Assembly (NCBI GenBank): GCA_001600055.1
Contig: BCIV01000022.1
Span: 93,739 to 157,738 of the forward strand
Length of the DNA: 64,000 nucleotides
Reading direction: 5' to 3'
Source: Filobasidium wieringae
Taxonomy: Eukaryota > Basidiomycota > Tremellomycetes > Filobasidiales > Filobasidiaceae
Shown: piece after piece, positions 34,786-45,266 of the stretch
Numbering within the stretch: position 1 is the stretch's first letter
Layout of the letters: each line of letters opens with the position of its first letter
Position numbers and translations under genes: made by a program
Notes under the pieces: generated by a model
What the model was told of the DNA's origin: nothing
The model's database searches: none
What the model saw: only the letters and a program-made list of their open reading frames with translations

Positions 34786-37122
34786 ATGATGCACATCCGA
34801 ACTTTGATCGCTACTTTGACGGCCTTGGCTGCTTTTGCGGAAGCGTCTCCGCTGACTCTCGACAGGCGCAACGATACTAGCACAACTACCGGACCAACCA
34901 TCGATCTTGGCGAGGCGGGTGTTTATATCGGAAAGCTTCAGAACAATGGAACAGTAGAATCGTAAGTCTCGTATACTTTGCTGGCTTGACCACCTTAACA
35001 GAACCGATACTTCAGGTGGAAAGGAATTCCTTACGCTGAACCTCCAGTCGGCGACCTACGGTTCAAAGCGCCCAGAGAACTCACCTCGCAGGCCGGAAAA
35101 GTCGTCGATGTTAGTGACGACGCTCTGAGATGCGTCCAATTTGGTGCAGCGAGTAACATCGTTGGAGTCAAAAGCGGTCCGGGAGTAGAAGTAAGTACAT
35201 TCCTTTACTTTCGGGACACTGGACCTTATTGACTTTACCGCTTTAGGACTGTTTGAAACTCTGGGTATGGAAACCCGCTTCTGCTAAAGAAGGGGATAAA
35301 CTCCCCGTAATGGGTTAGTAGATACGCGTTATACTTTCACTCGCACGAAGCTGATTTATCGTTTTGTTCAGTCTACACGCATGGAGGAGGATTACAGTAT
35401 TCCGCTGCTGCCAACAATGTGAGTAACATACGTGTGGAGCTAGTCAGAACAACATGCTCATACCATCACTTCACGGGACGTAGGACTTTTCAGACTGTAA
35501 GTCCGAAGCTCTGTAGCTTGTCTCCAGATCGGCCATGCTCACCCTGACACACGCACATGACATAGGGGTCGGTCAAGACCAAAATTTCATGCAAGTGCTA
35601 TCCTGATTGCTCTCGTCAATTACTCGCGCTAATGATGATACCACTACCAGTGCCGTGAATCCAGCATATCGAGTCGGAGGGTTTGGGTTCTTCGCTTCGG
35701 ACGAGTTGCTAGCTGAGGGTGAACCGGCCAATGCTGGGTTACTCGATAGTAGGTTGGCTTACGATTGGATCAAGGCGAATATCGCAAAGTAAGTTTGTTA
35801 TGGATCGTAGCCTCGTCAATGAGGGAGCGATCTGATGAGCCGTTGCTTGCAGGTTCGGAGGTGACCCGGATCGGATCACGATCATGGGTCAATCAGGTGG
35901 AGGATTCGCCATCGTCTCTCAACTAGCATTGTACGATGGAGCCAAGCCTAATTTCCAGCAAGCCGTCGCAAGGAGTGTACAGAGGAGTCCTATGTTCACG
36001 GTCGCACAGCATGCAGTGAGTGATGGGCGGCTAGTATTTATACCACGTTGGCCACTAAGCCTTTCAATGGAATAGGAACGAAATGCGCAACTCGCTACTA
36101 TCCTAGGATGTAATTCCTCGAGCTCGCAAATCGAGTGTTTTAGAAACGCCGATCCTTATGTGTTTGTCAACGCGACCAACGCCTTAACGCAGTTTACCAA
36201 CTCCAATGGGTAAGTTGTTATCCATGTAACTCTGTGATCGTCATGGATGCTAAATGCTTCTTGATCAAAGACTCGCTTTCGGAGGGTTCCTGCCCACAGT
36301 CGACGGGATCACTTTGACCGATACGATCACGAATCTCTGGCTCTCTGGGAAATTCAGCAAGCTCCCCTTCATCGGTGGATACGTAACGGACGAGGCCTCC
36401 AGTTCTTTCAATACCGCTCCTGCAGCAATAAACGCTACAACTCTCGGATACTACAATTTCTCTCAAACGCAGAGCGATCGCCTCGCTTCGTTCTACCCAG
36501 CCAATGGTTCCTACTCCGATCCCTCCGGGACTGGAAACTTTCAACTTTCTTCCCTAGAGGCTTATCGACAAGGACTAGCGTCGTTCGGGGAAGGGGGCAT
36601 CACCGGGTCTGAGAGACTCATCAATCGAGCTATGTGCCAGTACGGAGCTTGTGATACGACTTGGGGTTTCAGGTTCGACGCGCCTACCGTGGGCACAAAG
36701 TATTACGATGAGAGTGTACCTTTGGCACCGGTCGTACATTCGGCGGATAATTCGTATTTGCAGGTGAGTGACGTATCGACCCGGTAATGAATGCACACTG
36801 ACTTTCCAAATACCAGAACGCAACCGCGGTCATGCGCCCCTTCGAGCTCCCTCTTGCACAAGAATGGCGAGCTTACATCGGCTCGTTCATCCGCACTGGA
36901 AGTCCGAACACGCAAAAACTCGACTCTGCCCGTCGGTGGCCTACCTACGGCCAGCTTGACTATGACGCGACCCCCATCAGACTGGTCCCTACGTTTGCTT
37001 TCAACTCGAGCGCTCACGAAGACGCCCCTACTGGTACCCAGCCTGAAATTGCTGCAAGGCCGCAACTACAACGGAGTGGATGGTTACTAGAGCCAGAGCA
37101 GGTAACAGCTAATGCTGTATGA
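34786..37122 (+). CDS. secreted type-B carboxylesterase/lipase
   Basis: Eleven exons: 34786-34961, 35016-35190, 35247-35313, 35372-35418, 35484-35496, 35566-35590, 35651-35788, 35853-36015, 36076-36209, 36271-36763, 36817-37122; 578 aa. A signal peptide comes first (MMHIRTLIATLTALAAFAEA). The family core is clear: WKGIPYAEPPVG, the oxyanion segment VYTHGGG, and GGDPDRITIMGQSGGG, where the nucleophile elbow is GQSGG rather than the usual GESAG. Exon 5 is only 13 nt. The intron 35591-35650 is GC-AG (GCAAGT...ACCAG); splicing it restores NFIAVN and the conserved downstream YRVGGFGFF. The enzyme would cleave extracellular esters. It may work with the secreted amidase at 27.4 kb, either side of the TF. 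Confidence 0.88.
35591..35650 (+). other. GC-AG intron in the esterase gene
   Basis: The donor is GCAAGT and the acceptor ACCAG, with a CTAAT branch-like site about 25 nt upstream of the acceptor. Without this splice the frame hits a stop; with it the conserved NFIAVNxxYRVG segment is restored. Confidence 0.8.
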
Positions 37123-37461
37123 AAGAGGTGTTCAGGCTAAGAAAGAGAATCGGTCAAGAAGATGAATAATTGTAAAACCAAAATGACTACGAAAAGTACT
37201 GCGTCATAATATTCAAAGAAATGAATAAACGACAGGTTGGAATTCTGGAAAGTTCATAAGCAGTATCGTTAGAGCTAAAAGCTTCCCTCGTTCGGTATGC
37301 GATCGATCTCTCGTCTGTGGTGCTTACAAGGCGCGGTAGATGACCGGTCATATCCCGACGCTTGCAAACTGTGGTCAGACTAACCGTACTACCAGAGGAC
37401 TGGGTACTGCCGGTCCGTCCGTCAGTTCGCCCGAGGTGACAATATCGCACATCTGCCCTCC

Positions 37462-37476
37462 CGGACGAACGCTCGG
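37462..37476 (+). promoter_or_regulatory. CGG-N9-CGG element upstream of dehydrogenase B
   Basis: CGGACGAACGCTCGG, 150 bp before the start codon at 37627. The same CGGACGAA head with a second CGG at identical spacing is found at 41543 and 51331. A TATATAAAG box follows at 37539-37547, about 80 bp before the start. Confidence 0.55.
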
Positions 37477-37626
37477 AATCGCGGATCCGCCTCACGCGTT
37501 CGGTGCGGTCGATCGTGTAAGCGGTTGGTGCAAAATCGTATATAAAGATTTCCAGGTCAAGCAATCAAGAAACAGGCTTAAGCCTTGGCACGACTCATCA
37601 ACCAACCCATATCTAACGGACTCACC

Positions 37627-39255
37627 ATGTTGGACGGTACAACACAAGGCCACGTCAATACGCACGCCACTGGTCGAGCTCGATTGAACATTGCTGTGAT
37701 AGGCATTGGCAGAATGGGGAAACGCCATGCCTGTAATGTAAGCCTTCTGATGACGCTGATGCCTGGGAAAAGCTGACGGCGATATTTCCGGTTCACAGGT
37801 AGCCTACCATACGCATTCAGCGAATTTAGTAGCGATATGCGACGCGTTCCCTGGCACGATAGATTGGTCTAAAACGCACCTTCCCGGGGACGTACAGTAA
37901 GTCGGTACGGATCAAGTTCTCCATCACTCATTGTAACAGCGAATTGGTATAGACATTTTCTAGACTTTGAAACGATGGTTCGGACCGTCCAGCTTGATGC
38001 GGTAATTATAGCAACCGATACGGCGTCGCACGCTCCTTTAGCCACGAAGGCTTTACGAGCAGGATTGGTGAGGAGGTTTAACAACGCTAGATCACATGCT
38101 CATCGATTGACCTACTTTGACCACTGTATTCTAGCACGTTCTGTTGGAGAAACCTGTGTCGATAGATTTGGAAATGTCTTTAGCTGTGGCCCAGGAGGCG
38201 ACTCAACATCCAGCTCAAAAGTTGATGATCGGCTTTTCACGACGCTGTAAGCAGATTCCTATCTGAGTCTCACTTAGAATTGGTAGCTTAGCTCTGATTA
38301 CGATGGTTTCAAGACGATGATTCTTATCAGGCAGCCAAGGCTGCTATAGATGAAGGGCAGCTTGGCCGTGCTTATCTTATCAAATCCGCCACAAACGATC
38401 AGTTCGATCCGTCAGGTGAGTCCGTAAGCGTTCCTGGTCAGGATTGAGCACGGTTCTAAACTTGGGTCTGGCTTGCACTAAAAGGGTTCTTCGTAGCTTA
38501 TTCCAAAGCTTCAGGGGGGATCTTTATGGACTGTGGTATACACGACATCGATATCGCTCGTTGGATGTTCAACGTGAAAAGCTCCGGCAAGAAACAAGTT
38601 CAACGTGTCTTTGCTACGGGGATGAGCATCCGTCATCCTGAGCTTGCGGATGACGGTGATGTTGACAACGCGTTGGGAACAGTAGAGTTTGCAAATGGAG
38701 CCATATGTACATTTCATCTCAGTCGTACAGCCATGCACGGGCACGACTGTTTCACGGAGATCTTTGGGTCGCAAAGCAAAATTATCGTCAATGGAGTAAG
38801 CCTCCTTTTACTTTTGAGAGAAGCGGTTTGTTGAAGACGCGGTTGGTTTCAAAGAATCCTAGCATCAACAGGATCGAAATAAGGGACCAACATGGTGTTC
38901 GTACTACTTCGACGTAAGTCTGGGCATGAACAGGAGACAGATTTCCGACCACGACGTTGACGTATCATCATATACAGTCCGACTTATTACGAGCGATTCA
39001 AGGATGCGTTCGTCAGCGAGGTGAACACCTTTGTGGACTGTTGTCTAAACGATAAACGTAAGTCCCTCACTGCATAGGACTGAGTAAGCATATTCGAATT
39101 AAAACCGGTCTTTCGTCATAGCCGTACCTTCCACCCTTGAAGATGGTATCGAGGCCGCAAAGATTGCCATCGCTCTTACTCGGTCTTACCGTTCGGGGCA
39201 ACCTGTGTTGTTTGATGACAATGGAGAACCAATCTTTCCGCTTGAATCCAAATAG
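37627..39255 (+). CDS. Gfo/Idh/MocA dehydrogenase (copy B of the cluster)
   Basis: Nine exons: 37627-37737, 37799-37896, 37953-38067, 38135-38246, 38314-38415, 38485-38795, 38855-38913, 38978-39057, 39122-39255; 373 aa. The NAD(P) motif GIGRMG is in exon 1 and E-K-P (LLEKPVS) opens exon 4. DCGIHDIDIARW and a closing YERFKDAF...FVDC segment complete the inositol-dehydrogenase-like family pattern. Such enzymes oxidise one ring hydroxyl of a cyclitol or sugar; the substrate is not evident. It is closely related to copies C and D and shares their intron plan. It lies tail-to-tail with copy C, about 400 bp apart. Confidence 0.88.
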
Positions 39256-39651
39256 CCATCCCTAGCCTATTCAAGCGGAATGTTCTGTTACATCTACCAA
39301 TCATAACGAAGGAATGCCTGGGTAGAGCAGAATTTGAGACGCTTCATGAGGTTTGTTCGATCGATGTGTTGCGATGATGAAATACGAGGAATCTTCACGA
39401 AATATTGTGTTGTATTGTTTATCACGGGCGTACCCATTTTATCATCGCTTTCTGGCCTTATGTCGTCGATCCGAACATCCATTGCATGTTTCCTATCCCC
39501 TACTTCTTTCATTCCCCTACTTCTTTCACTCCTCTACTTCGTTCACTCCCCTGATTCGTTCACAACCAGCATTTCTCGAAAAAAACGGACACAATGTGCA
39601 CAGGATATACTTTTCTTATCACATTTCACATTATCATGGATGATTGTTACA

Positions 39652-41334
39652 TCAGACTTGTGCTGGGACTATGGGACGACCAAGATCATCGAAGTATACC
39701 GCCTGGCCAATTTTCCAAGACAACTTTAAACCTTCAGCTATGAAAGCAGCGGCTACGCCGTCATATACCGTCGTGGGAAGGGCTGCCAAGCACCGCGTAG
39801 ATGTCGATCAGTCATCAAGAGAATGAATGACATGACCAAAAGGCTTACCAGTATCATCGAGTACAGCGGCAACGAAATCGTTGACTTCAGTGATGAACGC
39901 ATCTGGGCCGAATGTGTCCCAGAAACTTTGGCTATCAAGTAGGGAATGTGTCGTTCAGACAACCGCGGGATAGCTCGGAACAGAGTAAATAACGATACTC
40001 ACTCGGTCTCGACTCTGACTCCATGTTTATCAGCTATCTGAACGCGAGACTTGGAGGGCACCTGGGACCATACAAACGGCTGATGTCAGTTGTAGCTTAT
40101 CGTGACTGGACGGCGCCTTCTGACACTGACCTGGTTGATGACGAATTTCCCCTTGTCACCGTAGATTTCCGTCTGGACATCGTGTCCATGAACATTCGTC
40201 CGGGACAGATGGAACATGAAGGATTTGCCGTTGTCATACTCTACGATTCCATACCCATTGTCGACATCGTCGTAGTCCTTCAAACCTTTGAAGATGATGC
40301 TGGTCCCAGAAGCGAAGGCTTTGCGGACCTTGGGATGGGGTCCGGGCGAATTAGAATCCACGCCGACTGATGCAATGTAAGGTCAGGACACGTTCGTTTC
40401 GATGACGGAAGTTTAACAGTGCTCACGGAAGAATCGAGCGAGATCGATATCGTGAATTCCACAGTCGATCCAGATACCGCCCGACGTCGAGGCGTACTTT
40501 TCGAATGCACCTTGAAATAAACAAGCCATCAGCCGCTTGGGAGGGGGAGATTCGATCCGAGTACAAACTTACCCGTAGTGTCCAAAGAGTCTAGGGTAGC
40601 CGATTTTACTAGGTAGACGTTTCCGAGCTCTTCCAATCGAGCTTTGGCCTCTTTGTAGGAAGCATCAACTGCAGTGAGGTGGTAGATGGGTAGGTGTACG
40701 CGGCATGGATGCGAACCACATGCTTACAACGCCTGGAAAACGCGATAGAAATCTTTGCTTGAGGGTTGCGTTCTGCAGCAAGCACAACTTCCTCCGCCTC
40801 TGTCTGAATCGTGGAGATGGGTTTCTCAAGCAGAACGTGCTGATTTAAGAGGAAGTTGAAAAGCATGAGCTGCCGCATGCTTCCGCACGGGCATGTGGGA
40901 CTCACTAGGCCCCTATCGAGAGCGGAAACGGCTAGGGAAGAGTGGACGTTTGTGTTGGTAGCAATCACTATAGCTTCCAATCCCTGGTGTGCCAAGATGT
41001 CTTCAGGATTTTCATAAACGCTGTTTACCGGTGCAAATTCAACGACTGTTTCGAATGATGCAGGTGTCCTCCGATGAGATCTCACGTTACGGATGGCAGT
41101 TTTTTGGCAGTCTCGTCTCTTGCAGCTTTATCAGTGTCGCAAATCGCAACCAACTCGGCTCGGGGAGCAAACTGAGCCAACTGGAAAGGCCATAAGAGAT
41201 CAGGATTGTATGTGGCTATCGCAGGAAATCCCAAAGGGAAATCCACCTACGTGAAAGGCGTGGTGGGATCCGAGTCGTCCGACTCCTATGACGCCGACCT
41301 TGAGTTTACGGTTTCCTGCTTGAGTCGATGGCAT
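39652..41334 (-). CDS. Gfo/Idh/MocA dehydrogenase (copy C of the cluster)
   Basis: Ten exons on the minus strand: 41334-41251, 41180-41086, 41020-40906, 40839-40728, 40668-40573, 40510-40427, 40366-40131, 40061-40003, 39931-39849, 39782-39652; 364 aa. GVGRLG is in exon 1, LLEKPIS opens exon 4, and DCGIHDIDLARFF is at the end of exon 6. The C-terminal half matches copies B and D (FHLSRTNVHGHD). It carries one intron (after ARFF, at 40367-40426) that copy B lacks and copy D has two codons earlier. It is divergent from copy D; the two starts are 380 bp apart with a shared promoter. The best guess is oxidation of an inositol or related cyclitol. Confidence 0.87.
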
Positions 41335-41714
41335 GTTGATGGTTGATAAAGTCGGTTTCGATTTCGATGGATCGATTCGAATCGCTAGAGTCAGGGATGC
41401 CGCCGAGTCTATATGTCGAATATATATATACTTGGAGCGTACTCAACATCGCCAGTCACCAGATTACTGGACATGATGCGTCCGGATAGCCCGTCCGCCT
41501 CCGGCAATTCACCGATAGATATTCCGCAAGGCATAGCCGACACGGACGAATTGTCGGATGCCGGGACGATCGTTCCGATCATTAGTTTCCTCCTATTATA
41601 TATAGCTATGACCCGAAATGCTCCTTAACAACGGCTTTTCAAGTTGGAGAAGACGTGTGGTCTCGACAAATTTCAAATCCTTACCCTGTAAACCACGTTA
41701 TTTACGATTCGGCA
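41335..41714. promoter_or_regulatory. shared divergent promoter of dehydrogenases C and D
   Basis: TATATATATA at about 41421-41430 serves copy C (about 90 bp before its start) and TATATATAG at about 41596-41604 serves copy D (about 110 bp). Between them lies CGGACGAATTGTCGG (41543-41557), the CGG-N9-CGG element shared with other cluster promoters. A near-palindrome, CGGGACGATCGTTCCG (41562-41577), follows 4 bp later. Confidence 0.6.
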
Positions 41715-43423
41715 ATGTCATCTCCAACTAAACTCCGCTTTGGTGTCCTCGGAATGGGTCGTATGGGAAAGCGACACGCTTACAACGTGAGTACGATGAA
41801 ACGACGAAGAATGGCCTTCAAGCTGATTTGGGTTGGGGTGAACAGGCTGCTTTCGAGAACACCGAGGGGGTCCTGGTCGCGGTAGCGGATCCCAAGTCAG
41901 AGCCGAGACAGTGGGCCAAAGAATCGCTACCTGCCGACGTACAGTAAGTTTCGTCGCATGAGTCTCGATTGGACGTTCAATAATGGAGATCCTGGTCCTA
42001 GAATCCTCGACAGCGCAGAAGCGTTGTTGAAAGTCGCGAACATCGATGCCATCCTGATCGCGACCGAGACGTCCGAGCACGTTCGACTCTCGCTTCTGGC
42101 AATCTCAAAGGGAAAGGTGCGTCGAGTCGTCCGTGGTTGGTGAGTACCGAGTGGCTGATTTCCGATGAATCTAGCACGTCTTGTTGGAGAAACCTATTTC
42201 CGTCGACCTACTTAGTTCCATACCTCTGTTGGAAGCAGCCAAGGCGCATCCCGAGCTCAAGATCATGGTCGGTTTCTCAAGGCGATGTGAGTCATGGAAT
42301 GATATCGCGATACTTTACATATTGCTGATGATGTCCTTCGTTTGGGAACCAGTCGATGCTTCCTATAGAGAGGCGTTCCAGAAGCTCGACAAGATAGGGC
42401 CAGTCTCCTTTGTTCGAACGGCCTCGCACGACCAGTATGTGTTCGTTCGACACGGATAGTTCACCTCCGACTGACCCCTACCGTCTCCGTTCATCAGATG
42501 GGACTCCTCAGGTAACTCTACAGTTTGCCTCAAGTGTTGGGGTCAATTACTGACGGTCAAACAAATGCAGGTTTCTTCGTGGCTTATTCCGGAGCGTCTG
42601 GAGGTATCTGGGTTGACATGGCAATCCATGACATCGACATGTCAGTTCGATCAATGTTACATGACTTTGTGAGCGTACTGACCGGATGTGCTATGAATCT
42701 TTACCAGCGCTCGATGGTTCCTAGGGGCTGATCAGTCGATCCCTTTGAAGATCAAGAGGGTAACAGGGAGCGGTCTTAACGCCAGGCATCCCGTGAGTCT
42801 GTGTCAACTTCTTTATTATGGGACGTCCGGTTGACGGATGAATTGGTCATGCACAGGAATTGGCTGATCTCGGAGATGCGGACAATGGGTTCGGGCTGTT
42901 GGAATTCGAGGGCGACAAATCGGCCTTTTTCCATGTGTCCCGTACCGCTATGCATGGGTATGACGCCCCTACCGAGATTTTCGGACAGGAAGGCAAATTC
43001 GCGATCAACCTGAACCCAAGGATGTCTCGCATCGACATCGCTGATACTCAAGGAGTTCGCAGTGAAGCTCAGTGAGTCTGGATATGTCCTTTGACGATCT
43101 TGAGAGTCCTCCTCGTCTGACCTTCTTTGCGAGTACAGCAAGAACTATTACGATCGATTCCAAGGCGGATTCCGGTCCGAGATACGCGAGTTCACCGACT
43201 GTGTCCTGAGGGATAAACGTGAGTTCTCGGATCGAGAGGTCTAATTGCGAGTGAGTGTGTGCTGATCGTGAAAATCCATCGCTCTCCCATCATAGCGGTT
43301 CCTGTGTCTGTAGACGACGCGTACGAAGCGGCCAAGATCGCTGTAGCTTGTACGATGTCTTACCGGTCAAAACGACCTGTTGTCTTTGACGAAGTGACAG
43401 GGGAACCGAAGTTGGAGTTCTAG
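41715..43423 (+). CDS. Gfo/Idh/MocA dehydrogenase (copy D of the cluster)
   Basis: Eleven exons: 41715-41786, 41846-41943, 42002-42116, 42175-42286, 42353-42434, 42498-42511, 42571-42640, 42708-42792, 42857-43071, 43139-43218, 43296-43423; 356 aa. GMGRMG is in exon 1, LLEKPIS opens exon 4, the HDID segment ends exon 7, and FHVSRTAMHGYD is in exon 9. Exon 6 is only 14 nt and encodes the join WDSSG. Intron positions at the Rossmann end, before HVLLEKP, after FSRR, before GFFVAYS and before the last K-P-V-P exon coincide in phase with copy B. The reaction is probably NAD(P)-linked oxidation of a cyclic polyol. Confidence 0.88.
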
Positions 43424-43805
43424 TCAACGTTTGTAAACGAATCGATTGAGTAGCAGTAATAGTAAAGATGAACATGAATGGATGCAAAGGGGATACGTGT
43501 GAGGTGGAAAAAAGACAGGAAATCCACCGAGTTGGTTCCAACTGAAGAACAAACAAAACGAGCGTAGTCTCGGGGTGCAATAACACACTCGAAAAACCTT
43601 GTTCTTTTCAAGCAAGCACTTGTGTCGTCAAATCTCGCCTGAACCTAGTAAGCCGGTAAACGTGAAGCCCTAGTAATCATCCTCAGTGAATCCATTATGG
43701 GTCATACCGATGAGGCTAATCCTCCGAGGCATCGACCGGCCAAACTCTCGGATCGGAAGTCGAGAAGGAATCAGGTTGATTCACCAATCTCTCCGAATGC
43801 TCGAA

Positions 43806-43820
43806 CGGACGAATGATACG
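43806..43820 (+). promoter_or_regulatory. degenerate cluster element upstream of the TIM-barrel gene
   Basis: CGGACGAATGATACG: the same CGGACGAA head, with ACG where the other sites have the second CGG. It lies about 145 bp before the start codon at 43951. Confidence 0.35.
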
Positions 43821-43950
43821 TCTTTAGGTTTGACCGAATCTGCCACTCATATAGCCTCGAATTTCCCTTGGGGAAGGTGAGACTTGCTGGCTTGCCGACC
43901 TGAGAAAAAGCGAGACCGTCCTCATCGTCTTCCGGTCCATAGGGCATAAC

Positions 43951-45117
43951 ATGTACGACCGAGCGATCCACACCATCGCCTTAGGCCGAAGTTCAGCAGG
44001 GCACACTGTGGATGATAAACTCCGAGCGGCCGCGGAGGTAGGTTTCAGAGGGATCGAGATGGTCTTTGAAGACGTCCAAGCGGAAGCAGTGCGAATGAAC
44101 ACCAACCGACAAGCCGGGCGAGGGGAACTGGGTGTCGAGGAGTTGGTCAGTGCCGCCGAGTCGATTGCAAAGGTTGGGAAGGAGTTAGGGTTGGTTTTCA
44201 GGAGTTTACAGCCCTTTGAGCAGTTCGAAGTGAGTGATGAGAGGGTTTGGGTGGAAGAGGCGCTGATCTTGGTTCCTTGTTGTTTGGGAATCTTTTAGGG
44301 CTTGAAGGATCGTCAACAGAGTCGAGAACGATTTGAAGAGGCTCGGACTTGGTTCCGTGTAGCCCATGTGTTGGGGAGCTCAGTGATACAAGTTCCTGCT
44401 ACATTGTGAGCGGACTAGATCGAGCATGACTAGATCAAGCGTTGGCCATACCTCTCATGTTGACTCTCCGCTTTCTGTAGCTTGCCAAAGGATCAGGTGG
44501 ATGAAGACCTAAACGTCCATGTTCAGGATCTGAAAAAGTTGGCACAGATGGGAGCAGAGTTTGATCCTCCTATCGGGATCATGTATGAAGCGTTATCCTG
44601 GTCGACTCTGGTGGATACTTGGCAAAAAGCTCAACGGGTCGTTGAGCTGGTAGACGAGCCGAACTTTTGGCTCTGTCATGACATCTTCCATGTGGGGTCT
44701 TTATTATATGCCGACTACTTTAGGGAAGATGGGGTTCAGACGTCTCTGGAAGGATGGAACGATTCGATCCGAGAATTACGCACGACCAAGAACGGGGGCA
44801 AGACGTTGGTCTGTCAGTTGACGGACTCTTATCGTCTCTCTCCTCCGTTTCCTCGTAATGGATTATGGACTGATGGGGAGGAACATCACTATCTCTCAGT
44901 TTCGAAATCATCGAGACCTTTGCCCGGGGAAGGATACCTGCCCTGTCGAGAGTTTATCGACGCACTGTTGGCGAGCGGATATACGGGATGGTTCTCGGTC
45001 GAGACGTTTGTGCCGGAGTATGAGAAGGCTGGCCAAGGTGTGCCTCTTGATCTGGCCAGACGGGCTTGGACTTGTATGGAGGAGTATCTGCCGGGGCAGT
45101 CGTCGTCGTCGTCGTAG
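43951..45117 (+). CDS. 3-dehydroshikimate dehydratase/IolE-like TIM barrel (AP_endonuc_2 family)
   Basis: Three exons, 43951-44229, 44299-44405, 44481-45117, giving 340 aa. Length and layout match fungal 3-dehydroshikimate dehydratases of the quinate pathway (QutC/Qa-4 group) and the related sugar phosphate isomerase/epimerases. The four metal ligands expected of that fold are visible: Glu near 165 (IMYEALSW), Asp near 196 (LCHDIFH), Gln in LVCQLTDS, and Glu in WFSVETF. In the bacterial inositol pathway the same fold serves as IolE (2-keto-inositol dehydratase) and IolI. Placed next to three inositol-dehydrogenase-like genes and near MIOX, a keto-cyclitol substrate is as likely as dehydroshikimate. 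No other quinate-pathway gene is seen in the window. Confidence 0.8.
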
Positions 45118-45266
45118 CTGTCGTGTCGCGAACTCTGTCAGACCATATGCATGTACCTTGACTCTACCATGTACCATAATGCGTATACCATCGACCACCT
45201 CTCTGTCCTCGCATCATCACATGCCTTCCTCTGAGCATCGCATCGCATCGCATCGAACAACTCCTG

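Noticed and set aside
41718..42080. 120-codon minus ORF over dehydrogenase D
   Set aside because: Shadow of exons 1-3 of copy D on the opposite strand.
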